A stretch of DNA of 51,317 nucleotides from Alphaproteobacteria bacterium (GTDB taxonomy: Bacteria > Pseudomonadota > Alphaproteobacteria > Micropepsales > Micropepsaceae): NCBI GenBank assembly GCA_009693985.1, contig SHWE01000010.1:1-51317 (forward strand). The letters are read 5' to 3'. The notes under the pieces were generated by a model. The model made no database searches. It saw only the letters and a program-made list of their open reading frames with translations, and had not been told where the DNA came from. Shown here piece after piece: positions 16,184 through 25,136 of the stretch; within the stretch, counting starts at the first letter, position 1; each line of letters opens with the position of its first letter. The position numbers were made by a program, and so were the translations under genes.

Positions 16184-16864
16184 ATGCGTATTCTCATCGT
16201 CGAAGACGAAAAGGATCTGCAACGCCTTCTGAAGAAGGCGCTCGGCGAAGCCGGCTATGTCGTCGATGTGGCCGGCGACGGCGAGGAGGGACACTTCCTC
16301 GGCGACACCGAACCCTATGACGCGGTGATCCTCGATCTCGGCCTGCCGAAGATCGACGGCGTCACCGTGCTCGAGCGCTGGCGCAAAGCGGGCAAGAAAT
16401 TCCCCGTCCTTATCCTGACCGCGCGCGATCGCTGGAGCGACAAGGTCGCCGGCTTCGACGCCGGCGCCGACGATTACGTCGCCAAGCCCTTCTACACCGA
16501 AGAATTGCTGGCGCGGCTGCGGGCGCTTCTGCGCCGCGCTGCGGGCCACGCCTCTCCCGATATCGAGATCGGACCCTTGCGCATCGACACGCGCTCATCG
16601 CGCGTCACCGTCGACGGCAATCCGATCAAACTTACATCCGCGGAATATAGGCTCCTCTCTTATCTCGCCCATCATAAGGGTGAGGTGCTGTCGCGCACCG
16701 ACCTCGTCGAGCATCTCTACGATCAGGACTTCGACCGCGACTCCAACACGATCGAAGTGTTCATCGGCCGCTTGCGCAAGAAGCTCGGCGTCGATGTCAT
16801 TCATACCGTGCGGGGCCTCGGATACCGTCTCGATTCCCCCAGCGCCGTTGGGGACGGAGCCTGA
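16184..16864 (+). CDS. OmpR/PhoB-family response regulator (PhoP-like)
   Basis: A 226-residue regulator. The receiver domain (about 1-118) has acidic residues in IVEDEKD, phospho-acceptor Asp 51 in ILDLGLPKIDG and Lys 101 in DDYVAKPF. The winged-helix domain (about 130-220) has TSAEYRLLSYLAHHKGEVLSRTDL and a recognition helix in SNTIEVFIGRLRKKL. A longer frame running back to 15689 is a shadow of the PepSY gene; ATG 16184 is the true start. It should be phosphorylated by the kinase downstream and control transcription; targets are unknown. Its TGA overlaps a possible CTG start of the kinase. Confidence 0.93.
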   Translation: MRILIVEDEKDLQRLLKKALGEAGYVVDVAGDGEEGHFLGDTEPYDAVILDLGLPKIDGVTVLERWRKAGKKFPVLILTARDRWSDKVAGFDAGADDYVAKPFYTEELLARLRALLRRAAGHASPDIEIGPLRIDTRSSRVTVDGNPIKLTSAEYRLLSYLAHHKGEVLSRTDLVEHLYDQDFDRDSNTIEVFIGRLRKKLGVDVIHTVRGLGYRLDSPSAVGDGA

Positions 16865-16893
16865 GCGTAAAGCTGCCCAACACGAATTCGCTG

Positions 16894-18255
16894 GTGTTTC
16901 GTCTCATCGCGGGCGCCGTGGTCGGCAGCATTTTGTTGCTTGTCGTCGGCGGCTTCGTGCTGTCGGGGATTTTCCGCAGCACGGTGCAGGCCGGCTTCGA
17001 CGATCAGCTCAGCTTCGACATGGACGGCTTGATCGCGGCCGCTGAAACCGACGCACCCGACCATGTGGCGCTGGAAGGCCGGTTCGTCGATCCGCGCTTC
17101 GAGCGCATTTTCTCCGGCTGGTATTGGCAGATCGTGCCCGAGCGGGAAGCCGGCGCGGAAGAACCGCCGCAAGTTTCGCGTTCGCTCTGGGATCAGACAG
17201 TGGCGCCGCTCGATCTCGTGCGCGGGCCCAACAACACGCTGTGGGGTTACGCCGTCGGTCCCGATCAGCAGCAATTGCGCGTGCTGACAAGGCGGATCGC
17301 GTTGCCCGGCACCACGACCGACGGGGCGCAAGAGACGCGCCTCTTCCAATTCCTCGTCGCCGGCGATCTGACCGAGGCTGAGGCCGATATCGCGCGCTTC
17401 AACCAGATTCTGTTCTGGTCGTTCGGGGCTTTCAGTCTTGGATTGATCGCCGCGACCGTGCTCCAGGTGCGCATCGGCTTGCGGCCGCTTCGGCGCGTCA
17501 GCGAGGCCCTGGGCCGCATCCGCGAGGGCCGCGCCCGCCAGCTCGAAGGCGAATTTCCGGCCGAGATCGCGCCGCTCGCCGCCGAGCTCAACGGTCTCAT
17601 CGCGCACAGCGCCGAAGTGGTGGGCCGCGCCCGTTCGCACGTCGCCAACCTCGCGCATTTCTTGAAGACGCCGCTGACCGTGCTTGCCAATGAAGCGGCA
17701 TCCACGCCGGGGCCGCTCGCCGATACGGTGTCGCGCCAGGTGACGTCGATGCGCCGGCAGGTCGATCATTATCTCGCGCGTGCGCGCGCCGCCGGCGCGC
17801 TCGACGTGCTGGGCTCGCGCACCGAAGTCACGCCCGTGCTGGGCGATCTCGCCCGTGTGCTCAAGAAGATGCACCCCGACAAGAACCTCTCCATTGCCGT
17901 GACTGTCTCGCCGGGCCTCGCCTTCCGCGGCGAGCGCGAGGATCTCGAAGAGATGGCCGGCAATCTGATCGACAATGCCTGCAAATGGGCGCATGCGGAG
18001 ATCGCCGTCGAAGCGGGACCGCTGGACGGCGGCCGGTTTTTCTTGAGCGTCGGCGATGACGGCGTCGGGCTTCAGCCCGGCGAGCGGGTGCGCGCGATGG
18101 AGCGGGGTGAGCGGCTCGACGAATCCGTGCCCGGCTCCGGGCTTGGGCTCGCCATCGTGCGGGACATCGCCAAGCTCTATGGCGGGACCATCACGCTCGC
18201 CGCCGCCGCGCTGGGCGGCCTCGAAGCCCGCCTTGAACTCCCCCGCGCGCAATAA
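16894..18255 (+). CDS. PhoQ-like sensor histidine kinase
   Basis: An inner-membrane kinase of about 453 residues. A first membrane segment lies at the N-terminus, a periplasmic sensor at about 30-170, a second segment at about 172-192, then HAMP and the kinase core. The H-box reads HVANLAHFLKTPLTVL (His 255), where HxLKTPL is typical of the PhoQ branch. N-box NLIDNACKWAHAEI, G1 GDDGVGLQ and G2 GSGLGLAIVRDIAKLYGG are intact. GTG 16894 has no ribosome-binding site. The frame stays open upstream to CTG 16861, which overlaps the regulator TGA as CTGA after a GGGGACGG purine run, adding LSVKLPNTNSL, so the true start may be non-canonical. Acts with the regulator upstream. Confidence 0.9.
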   Translation: MFRLIAGAVVGSILLLVVGGFVLSGIFRSTVQAGFDDQLSFDMDGLIAAAETDAPDHVALEGRFVDPRFERIFSGWYWQIVPEREAGAEEPPQVSRSLWDQTVAPLDLVRGPNNTLWGYAVGPDQQQLRVLTRRIALPGTTTDGAQETRLFQFLVAGDLTEAEADIARFNQILFWSFGAFSLGLIAATVLQVRIGLRPLRRVSEALGRIREGRARQLEGEFPAEIAPLAAELNGLIAHSAEVVGRARSHVANLAHFLKTPLTVLANEAASTPGPLADTVSRQVTSMRRQVDHYLARARAAGALDVLGSRTEVTPVLGDLARVLKKMHPDKNLSIAVTVSPGLAFRGEREDLEEMAGNLIDNACKWAHAEIAVEAGPLDGGRFFLSVGDDGVGLQPGERVRAMERGERLDESVPGSGLGLAIVRDIAKLYGGTITLAAAALGGLEARLELPRAQ

Positions 18256-18359
18256 ATTCCCAGGAAATTCGTGGGAAAACCGGGCCTTATCGCCCATGGT
18301 CAATCCCCCATTAACCACAGGTCTCTAAGCTTTTAGGCGGGATATTCCCGGAGAGGTTC

Positions 18360-19754
18360 TTGGGCGCGTTCACGTCCGATAAGCAGGCTCAGCTCAGCGG
18401 CTTTCTTAGGCAATTGCCGGAGAATGTCGCGCGGCGGCTCGCCAAGGCGATCGAAGTCGACCGGCTGATGGGCGGCAAAGCCTTGCCGCACGATCTGATC
18501 CTGCGTGGGCTTCGTCCGCAACTGCGCCGCACCGCGTCCGCGGAGCGCATGGGCTCGCCCTTGCGCTATTTCTGTCTGCCCTTCGAGGATCTTCTCGTCA
18601 ACGAGGCCCGCGAGGAAAAACAGAAGGGCCGCATCGCGCGCTCGTCGATCAATGCCGTGTGGAATTGGCTCGCGAACGATGTGATGCCGGAGCGTCACAG
18701 CACGCTCTGCACCGCGCTGACCAACGCGGTCGTCAATGGCGATGCGTCCGCCGTCGCAATCGCCGCGGGCGAGTTGCACCGCGAGGCAGCGGCCGCGCTG
18801 AGCGAAGCCATCGTCGCCGGCCGCAAGAAAGCCATCGCCGCGCTCGGCGATGCGCTCGTCCTTGAAGACGTCATCGAAATCGCGCTTCTTCTCGGCGCCG
18901 CCGAAGAGATCGCCGCCATTCAGAAACGGCTCCGCAAGCCGGTGTTGAATTTTACCGAAGACGACGTTCAGTTCTTGCGCGAAATGTTCCACCGCCTGTC
19001 GCAGGACAATGGCGATCTTGCGCCCTATTTCGGCCTGATCGTCATGGCCCGGCTGGAGAGGCCGTGGGAAGCCTTACGCTTCGTCGTCGCGGTCTCGCAC
19101 AGCTCCAACGATGCGATGATCGCCAATACTGATATCGGCATCGTCGGCGAGCTGTTGTTGAACGATCTCGATTCCTATGTGCGGAAAATTCAGGCGATAC
19201 GCGTCTCGGACGTCGACGCCGATACTCTGCTCGTCAATCTCGAAGCGTTCGCCGAGCTTTCGGCCGGCGTGGTGAAAGAACTGGCCATCCGCCGCGACGG
19301 CAAATGGGGACAGCAGCTCGCCAAGGGCCGCGCCGCCGTGGCGAAAGTGATGGAAAGCCTCGCCGCGCGTTGCCCGCGCGAAATCATGGCCGGGCTGCCG
19401 GGCGCCAAGAGCGGTGTCTTCGCCAAAGGCCCGCGCGGCCACGAGATGACCCAGCCCGTCGATCCCGAACGCATCGCCCGCGCGCTGCGCTATGCCCGCG
19501 TGCTGGTGCAGTCCAAGCCCTTCGCGGCCGCCGCGGCCTTCAGCGCCAAGCTCGGCGAAGCGATAGACGAGGCGGGGGCCGATTTGCGCAATTATAGCGA
19601 AGACCTCCTGCGCGAATTGCGCCAGGAAGACCCCGCCGCTCGCGCGGTGGTGGAAAAGCATTTTGCGCTTTTGCTCGACCTTTACACGCTGATATTGGGG
19701 ACCGAGGAGGCGAGCTTCCTGCGCCGCCGCGCCCGTATCCAGGCGAACGGGTAA
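18360..19754 (+). CDS. Conserved cytoplasmic alpha-helical protein of unknown function
   Basis: A 464-residue, largely alpha-helical protein with no signal peptide, starting at TTG 18360 directly after an excellent GGAGAGG site, which settles the start. Visible blocks include GFLRQLPENVARRLAKAIE, GSPLRYFCLPFEDLLVNEAR and, near the C-terminus, ILGTEEASFLRRRAR. No catalytic motif is recognisable. The helical-repeat look would suit a scaffold or regulatory protein. A TTAACC sequence in the leader (about 18311) resembles half of an alphaproteobacterial CtrA-type site, but the match is too short to rely on. Not identified. Confidence 0.75.
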   Translation: MGAFTSDKQAQLSGFLRQLPENVARRLAKAIEVDRLMGGKALPHDLILRGLRPQLRRTASAERMGSPLRYFCLPFEDLLVNEAREEKQKGRIARSSINAVWNWLANDVMPERHSTLCTALTNAVVNGDASAVAIAAGELHREAAAALSEAIVAGRKKAIAALGDALVLEDVIEIALLLGAAEEIAAIQKRLRKPVLNFTEDDVQFLREMFHRLSQDNGDLAPYFGLIVMARLERPWEALRFVVAVSHSSNDAMIANTDIGIVGELLLNDLDSYVRKIQAIRVSDVDADTLLVNLEAFAELSAGVVKELAIRRDGKWGQQLAKGRAAVAKVMESLAARCPREIMAGLPGAKSGVFAKGPRGHEMTQPVDPERIARALRYARVLVQSKPFAAAAAFSAKLGEAIDEAGADLRNYSEDLLRELRQEDPAARAVVEKHFALLLDLYTLILGTEEASFLRRRARIQANG

Positions 19755-19807
19755 GCGGGTCACCCCCATCTCGACGGCACGGCCTCGTTCGTGCAAAAAC
19801 GGGTGCC

Positions 19808-20152
19808 ATGACGAACAAGCAGAACCCCCTCAATCTGAACGCGCTGCAATTGCGCACCCTCACCGTCTTGCAGGCGCTCGCGCGCGTGCCGGAGGCCGCC
19901 CAGGAAGGGCCGGAAGCAGGCGAGGTCACCATCATCGCCTTTCCCCAACGCCATGCCGATCATTTCCATCTCGGCGATGCCGTCGTCATGGGCAAGGACT
20001 GCACGGGCCTCTTCAATGAAACGGTGTGGAACGCGCTGACGCGCAAGGGCGTGGCGCGCGCCAATTGGCCGAACACGATCGCGCTGACGCCGGTGGGCCT
20101 TGCCTATGACACGGGCCTTGCCGACGAGATACTCCACCGCAGCGGGCACTAA
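19808..20152 (+). CDS. Small conserved hypothetical protein (114 aa)
   Basis: A 114-residue soluble protein starting MTNKQNPLNLNALQLRTLTV. It contains a conspicuous FPQRHADHFHLGDAVV with three His residues and a Cys shortly after (GKDCTG), which might bind a metal, and ends LADEILHRSGH. No signal peptide and no recognised domain. It lies 53 bases after the preceding unknown gene and 21 bases before the MFS gene, on the same strand. Confidence 0.65.
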   Translation: MTNKQNPLNLNALQLRTLTVLQALARVPEAAQEGPEAGEVTIIAFPQRHADHFHLGDAVVMGKDCTGLFNETVWNALTRKGVARANWPNTIALTPVGLAYDTGLADEILHRSGH

Positions 20153-20173
20153 ACAAAATCATCGGGGGCAGGC

Positions 20174-21517
20174 ATGGCACGCCAGGTCGATGTCGCCGAG
20201 ATTGTGGCCAATCAGAAATTCGGCCCCTTTCAGTTTCGCATCGTGCTGCTGTGCGGCATGGTCCAATTCATCGACGGCTTCGACACGCAGGCGCTCGCCT
20301 ATGCGGCGCCGGCCTTGCGCGAGGCGTGGAATTTGAGCCCTCGCGATTTGGGGCCGGTGTTCGCATTGGGTGCGCTCGGCACCGGGCTGGGCTCCCTCGT
20401 GCTCGGCTTCCTCGCCGATATTTTCGGCCGCAAGAAAGTAATGATCGCGGCGGTCGCTATTTTCGGGATCCTCACGCTCGGCACCGCCTTCCTCACCGGA
20501 ATCGATCAGCTTCGCATCTGGCGGCTGCTGACCGGCTTCGGTCTCGGCGCCGCGCTGCCGCTCACCTTCGTCATCGCCAATGAGTTCGCGCCCTCGCGCA
20601 TTCGTGGGCGCATGTTAGCGTCGATGGCGTGCGGCTTCGCGGTTGGCGCGCTCACCGGCGGGCTTCTCGAAGCGGCCCTGCTTCCCTATCTCGGCTGGCA
20701 GGCGATCTTCTATGTCGGCGGCGTCGTGCCGCTGATCCTCGCCGTCGCGCTGATTGTCTTCTTGCCCGAGTCGGTGCGGTTTCTCGCCGCCAAAGGCGGA
20801 CGCGACCGCGAAGTGGCGCGCATTTTGCGCAAAGCCGATCCCGCGCTCGTTTTTCCCGACGACACGCAATTCGTCGTGCCGGCCGAGAAGAAGCGCGGCG
20901 GCTTTCGCCCGGTGCAGCTTTTCGGCGAGGGTCGCGCCCTGACCACGATCCTTCTGTGGTTCACCTTCCTGATGACGCTCGGCATGCTCAACACGCTGAA
21001 CAATTGGCTGCCCGTCGCCATCAATATGGCGGGCTTGCCGATCCAGCGTGCGGTGGTAATGACAACTTTGTTCCAATTGGGCGGCATCGCGGGCGTTCTC
21101 TCGCTCGGCGTGCTCGCCGACAGGTTCGGTTATTACCGCGTGCTCGTCATCGCCTATGTCGCGCTCGCTGTTGCCATCGCTGCGATTGGTTCGGTCGGTT
21201 CGGTCGCCATCGCGATTGCCGCCAGCGTCGCGCTTACCGGTCTTTTCCTCGTCGGCGCCAACAACACGCTGAACGCCTTCGCGACGACGCTCTATCCGAC
21301 CTCCATCCGTTCGACCGGCGTCTCCTGGGCGTCGAGCTTCGGACGGCTCGGCGGCGCGATGGGGCCATATTTCGGCGGATTGCTGCTAGGCGCGATACCC
21401 TTGCAGCCGACCTTCTTCATCTTCGCCGTGCCGGCGCTGCTTGCGGCCCTTCTCGTGCTCGGCATGTTGAAGGTGCGAAATGCGCCCCCGCCTGTGGCTG
21501 CGGAAGCCCGCGCCTGA
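20174..21517 (+). CDS. MFS transporter, aromatic acid:H+ symporter-like (AAHS)
   Basis: A 447-residue carrier with 12 predicted membrane segments. The N-terminal IVLLCGMVQFIDGFDTQALA carries the D-G-F-D signature of the aromatic acid:proton symporter group (PcaK, BenK, MhpT). The loop 2-3 motif reads FLADIFGRKKV and a second copy LADRFGYYRV lies in the C-terminal half. It likely imports an aromatic or related carboxylate across the inner membrane by proton symport. A GGGGGCAGG site precedes the ATG. It begins a plus-strand run with a second MFS carrier and an NHL protein, consistent with uptake for the catabolic genes nearby. Confidence 0.9.
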   Translation: MARQVDVAEIVANQKFGPFQFRIVLLCGMVQFIDGFDTQALAYAAPALREAWNLSPRDLGPVFALGALGTGLGSLVLGFLADIFGRKKVMIAAVAIFGILTLGTAFLTGIDQLRIWRLLTGFGLGAALPLTFVIANEFAPSRIRGRMLASMACGFAVGALTGGLLEAALLPYLGWQAIFYVGGVVPLILAVALIVFLPESVRFLAAKGGRDREVARILRKADPALVFPDDTQFVVPAEKKRGGFRPVQLFGEGRALTTILLWFTFLMTLGMLNTLNNWLPVAINMAGLPIQRAVVMTTLFQLGGIAGVLSLGVLADRFGYYRVLVIAYVALAVAIAAIGSVGSVAIAIAASVALTGLFLVGANNTLNAFATTLYPTSIRSTGVSWASSFGRLGGAMGPYFGGLLLGAIPLQPTFFIFAVPALLAALLVLGMLKVRNAPPPVAAEARA

Positions 21518-21635
21518 TCGCGAATTGCTGCGCGCGCGAAGACGTGATCGCGCCCCAGCCGGCAAGAGGGAATTTGCTTCCTCATGCACCGGCAATTTGC
21601 GAGAACTGACGGGCCGGAACCGAAGGTTGGGTCAG

Positions 21636-22913
21636 ATGGATCAAGCGGAACACAAGATATTCACGAAAATCGCGTGGCGGCTGATCCCCTTCATCCTGCT
21701 GCTCTATCTCATCAACTATATCGACCGGGTGAATATCGGCTTCGCGGGCCTCACCATGAATCAGGATCTGGGCCTATCGCCCAGCGTCTTCGGTTTCGCC
21801 GCCGGCATTTTCTTCTTCAGCTATTCGGTGTTCCAGATTCCCGGCAACATCATCATGCAGCGAATCGGCGCGCGGCGCTGGGTGTTCTCCATTCTCATCG
21901 TGTGGGGCCTCATCTCGGCGTCGACGGCGTTCGTGACGGGCCCCTATAGCCTTTACACGTTGCGCTTCCTTTTGGGCGTCGCGGAGTCGGGATTCTTTCC
22001 CGGCATGCTGCTCTATCTCACCTTCTGGTTTCCGCAGGCCTATCTCGGCCGCTTCATCGGCATGTTCATGACCGGCATTCCGCTCGCTTTCATCATCGGC
22101 GGACCGACCTCCAGCCTGATCCTGCAGATGGATGGCGTGCTCGGCTTTCACGGCTGGCAATGGCTGTTCATCATCGAAGGTCTGCCGGCCGCCTTCCTGT
22201 CCTTGGCCGTCCTGAAGCTGATGCCGGATGGACCGGCGCAAGCCGAATGGCTGACGGCGGAAGAGAAGCGGATCGTCACCGCGCGCCTCGCAAGCGAAAC
22301 CCATGTCGCGGAGAGCCACAACATCTGGGCGGGCTTGCTGAACATCCGGATCATCGCGGTCGGGATGGTGCTCGCCGGAATCCAATTTGGCCTTTACGGC
22401 GTGCAGCTTTGGATACCGCAGATCGTACAATCCATGGGCTATTCCACGCTCGCCACCGGATTCCTGGTGGCGATTCCCTTTATCGCGGGCGGCATCGGAA
22501 TGGTGCTGTGGGCGCGCAAGAGCGATCGCAGCGGCGAGCGCATTTGGCACATCGCCATTCCGTGTTTGTTCGGCGCCGGCGGCCTCTTGTTCGGCAGCAT
22601 GATGCAGAACGATTTCCTGGTGATCCTCGGCCTGACCTGTGGGCTGATCGGGATATTGTCAATCGAAGGCCCGCTGTTCAGCCTGCCGAAATTGATGCTG
22701 AGCGGCGCCGCCGCGGCGAGCGGCATTGCGCTGGTGAACTCGCTGGGCAGTCTCGGGCGTCTATTCGGTCCGATCGTGATGGGCGAGCTTCGGGAATCGA
22801 CCGGCGGCTATTCGTCGGGCTTGGCCGCATTGGCCGTCGGACTTATCTTTTCGGCGGGCCTCGTTCTCATTCTTGGGCGCGTCATGGCGCATCGGGCGGT
22901 CAAATATACCTGA
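21636..22913 (+). CDS. MFS transporter, anion:cation symporter-like (ACS)
   Basis: A 425-residue carrier with 12 predicted membrane segments starting MDQAEHKIFTKIAWRLIPF. LLYLINYIDRVNIGFAGL is the hallmark first-helix sequence of the anion:cation symporter family, which includes tartrate, phthalate, glucarate and hydroxyphenylacetate carriers. The RIGARRW loop after helix 2-3 also fits. It probably takes up an organic anion. A longer frame back to 21480 overlaps the previous gene and is not preferred. It is 118 bases after the AAHS-type carrier and 19 bases before the NHL protein gene. Confidence 0.9.
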   Translation: MDQAEHKIFTKIAWRLIPFILLLYLINYIDRVNIGFAGLTMNQDLGLSPSVFGFAAGIFFFSYSVFQIPGNIIMQRIGARRWVFSILIVWGLISASTAFVTGPYSLYTLRFLLGVAESGFFPGMLLYLTFWFPQAYLGRFIGMFMTGIPLAFIIGGPTSSLILQMDGVLGFHGWQWLFIIEGLPAAFLSLAVLKLMPDGPAQAEWLTAEEKRIVTARLASETHVAESHNIWAGLLNIRIIAVGMVLAGIQFGLYGVQLWIPQIVQSMGYSTLATGFLVAIPFIAGGIGMVLWARKSDRSGERIWHIAIPCLFGAGGLLFGSMMQNDFLVILGLTCGLIGILSIEGPLFSLPKLMLSGAAAASGIALVNSLGSLGRLFGPIVMGELRESTGGYSSGLAALAVGLIFSAGLVLILGRVMAHRAVKYT

Positions 22914-22932
22914 AGCTGCTGGGAGGATGGCG

Positions 22933-23970
22933 ATGGCACAATCGATTCGAGCTGCGTTTGTGTTGGCGGCGTTGTTCGCAACCGGCACCGCGTCGGCGCA
23001 AACGCAAGCTCCCAATCCCTACCGCGCCTCCTATGGCTGGGAGCAGATGCCGGGCGGACAGAAGCTCGGCGTCTCCAGCGGCGTGTTCCCCGACCGCGAC
23101 GGCAAGCACATCTGGATTCTGGCGCGCTGCGGCGGCAACAATTGCGCCGGTTCCAACGCCGACCCGATCCTGCAATTCGACATGGCGGGCAAACTGGTCA
23201 GGAGCTTCGGCAAGGGCATTCTCGCCTTTCCGCACGGTTTCTTCATCGATGCCGAGCGCAATGCCTGGGTGACCGAAGGCGCCCCCGTCGGCGATCGCCG
23301 CGGCGAGGCCGGTTTCAAAATCGGCCGCGGCCATCAGGTCTTCAAATTCTCAGCGGACGGCAAATTGCTGATGACGCTGGGGCAGGCCGGCGTCGCGGGC
23401 GATGATGCCACGCATTTCAATGGACCTTCGGGAGTCGCTATCGCGCCCAATGGCGACATCTGGGTGGTCGACGGCCATCGCGGCGGCAACAACCGCATCG
23501 TGCGTTTTTCCAGGGACGGCAAATTCCTCAAGGCACTGGGCGGCGGCGTCGGTTCGGAGAGCGCAGAGCCTGGACGCTTCAGCGATCCGCACGGCATCGC
23601 CATCGATTCGACGGGACGCATCTTCGTCGCCGACCGCGGCAACAACCGCATCCAGATTTTCGATGCCGAAGGAAATTTTCTCGCCCAATGGAAGCAGTTC
23701 GGCAAGCCGAGCGGCGTCTATATCGACGCCAACGATCGGATGTATGTCGGCGACGGCATGTCGAACCAGGAGCGCAATCCGGGCGTCATCCCGGGCATCC
23801 GCGTCGGCGACGCCAAGACGGGCGCGGTGACGGCCTTCATCCCCGATCATACGCAATACAAGCAGGGCGAGAGCGGCGTCGAATTCCTCGCGGTCGATGC
23901 AGCCGGCACCATCTATGCCGGTGAAGTCACCGCGCAACGGCTGGTGAAATACACGCCCGTCGCGCAATAG
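22933..23970 (+). CDS. Secreted NHL-repeat beta-propeller protein (copy 1)
   Basis: A 345-residue protein with a signal peptide (MAQSIRAAFVLAALFATGTASA) and about five or six NHL-type repeats. Examples are PHGFFIDAERNAWVTE, FNGPSGVAIAPNGDIWVVDG, and PHGIAIDSTGRIFVADR with NNRIQIFDAEG. The layout resembles the peptidyl-hydroxyglycine amidating lyase / SMP-30-like propellers, but catalytic residues cannot be assigned. It is closely related to the product at 35902-36924. GGGAGG six bases before ATG 22933 sets the start over ATG 22927. It probably works in the periplasm, either as a lactonase/lyase-like enzyme or as a binding scaffold. Convergent with the operon ending at 23977. Confidence 0.85.
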   Translation: MAQSIRAAFVLAALFATGTASAQTQAPNPYRASYGWEQMPGGQKLGVSSGVFPDRDGKHIWILARCGGNNCAGSNADPILQFDMAGKLVRSFGKGILAFPHGFFIDAERNAWVTEGAPVGDRRGEAGFKIGRGHQVFKFSADGKLLMTLGQAGVAGDDATHFNGPSGVAIAPNGDIWVVDGHRGGNNRIVRFSRDGKFLKALGGGVGSESAEPGRFSDPHGIAIDSTGRIFVADRGNNRIQIFDAEGNFLAQWKQFGKPSGVYIDANDRMYVGDGMSNQERNPGVIPGIRVGDAKTGAVTAFIPDHTQYKQGESGVEFLAVDAAGTIYAGEVTAQRLVKYTPVAQ

Positions 23971-23976
23971 CGCCTA

Positions 23977-24369
23977 TTACGGCGTCACGCCCTCGATGGC
24001 GTAAAGCTGCATCACCGTGTTCGCTTCGCGGATCGGCTTGATCGCGGCATAGGCCGTCGAGTTCCACCAATCGCGCAAATTCTTCATGCTCGGGAAGGCA
24101 AGGATAACAAGCGTGCCCTTCGGCTCCGCCGAATTGTCGAGCATCACCGCCTTAGCGCCGCGCGCGAGGAAGTGCCCACCGAAGGGGACATGGGTTGCGC
24201 TCACCTGCGTCTGATATTGACGATAGGTGTCGGGATTTTTCACTTCCTGGATATTGGCGATTAGATAGGCCTGCGGCGTCGCCGTTTGCGCGTTGAGCGC
24301 GCTCATGCCGGCCGCGCCGAGCACCGCGCCCACACATCCTGCCCCCATGAGTTTCATAGCCGATCTCAT
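23977..24369 (-). CDS. Secreted DUF1330 protein
   Basis: A 130-residue protein: a hydrophobic leader (MRSAMKLMGAGCVGAVLGAAG), then a DUF1330 domain with AYLIANIQEVKNPDTYRQY, GGHFLARGAKAVML and a C-terminal LRDWWNSTAYAAIKPIRE. DUF1330 is a ferredoxin-like (dimeric alpha-beta barrel) fold of unknown activity; most members are cytoplasmic, so the leader is notable. The start at 24369 overlaps the preceding gene stop as ATGA, making this the last gene of the five-gene operon. Confidence 0.85.
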   Translation of the reverse strand: MRSAMKLMGAGCVGAVLGAAGMSALNAQTATPQAYLIANIQEVKNPDTYRQYQTQVSATHVPFGGHFLARGAKAVMLDNSAEPKGTLVILAFPSMKNLRDWWNSTAYAAIKPIREANTVMQLYAIEGVTP

Positions 24370-25136
24370 GGCGTGAGCACTGTGCGGTTGTACCATGGGT
24401 AGGAATCCCAGCTCACGATTTTCTCCGTGCCGTCAAAGAGCGTGGCGATGCGTCCGCCGCCGGCCTTGTAGGAAAATTCTTTCACGCGGTCGGGCGGGTT
24501 GGTCGTCGCGTTGCGCAAGATGTCGATGCCCTGTTCGGTGCGGAAAATTTGGTATTTCGACGGGTCCTTCGGATCGTAGAACCGCACTTCGCCGCCGCCC
24601 TTGGCCGGAGTCGGCGCGCGCTCATATTTGATATGCATCTCCATGCGCTCGCCGCTGGCGGCGACGAACTGCCAATCCTCGGTCGATTCGATGGAAGCGC
24701 CCGACGCGGTCACGGAGCGTGTCATCGTCGCGGTCGTCGCGCGTTGATAGACGCCGAACGCACCCGGCACGTCGGCGGCGTCTTCTGTCAAACCGCCGAT
24801 GATCATCTGACCCATCGCGCCGCCCACGGTCTGCTTCACCGGGATGGCGAGATAGACCATGCGTTGCGCGCCCTTGCCCTTCGCCTTGCCGTCGACGCCG
24901 ACGATGTCCATGCGGTCGATGAAGATCATGCGTAAGTTACAGTCTTTTGCCGGACCCATCGTGGCGATGTTCGGCACCCAGCCCTGCGGCAACATCCTTT
25001 GCAGGGCCGCGTCATTGACGACGAAATCGATCTGGAAGCGATGCTCTATTCCCTGTTCCATGACGGTTTGAGCATGTGCCGACGCTGCGGCCAGAACGGT
25101 GAAGGCGCCGGCGATGGTTGTTCTCACGAGTGTCAT
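24366..25136 (-). CDS. Secreted protein, possibly acetoacetate-decarboxylase-like fold
   Basis: A 256-residue protein with signal peptide MTLVRTTIAGAFTVLAAASAHA. The mature N-terminus HRFQIDFVVNDAALQRMLPQGWVP resembles the start of acetoacetate-decarboxylase-like domains, where a short strand precedes a Leu-Pro-x-Gly segment. I cannot point to the catalytic Lys, so that link is tentative. Its ATG overlaps the amidase stop by one base (TAATG) and its stop overlaps the DUF1330 start (ATGA), so expression is coupled to both. Function unknown; location suggests a periplasmic binding or lyase role in the same pathway. Confidence 0.75.
   Translation of the reverse strand: MTLVRTTIAGAFTVLAAASAHAQTVMEQGIEHRFQIDFVVNDAALQRMLPQGWVPNIATMGPAKDCNLRMIFIDRMDIVGVDGKAKGKGAQRMVYLAIPVKQTVGGAMGQMIIGGLTEDAADVPGAFGVYQRATTATMTRSVTASGASIESTEDWQFVAASGERMEMHIKYERAPTPAKGGGEVRFYDPKDPSKYQIFRTEQGIDILRNATTNPPDRVKEFSYKAGGGRIATLFDGTEKIVSWDSYPWYNRTVLTP

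Noticed and set aside
18258-18278. TTCCCA...TGGGAA inverted repeat after the kinase gene as terminator
   Set aside because: The 6-bp stem is weak and no T-run follows on either strand.
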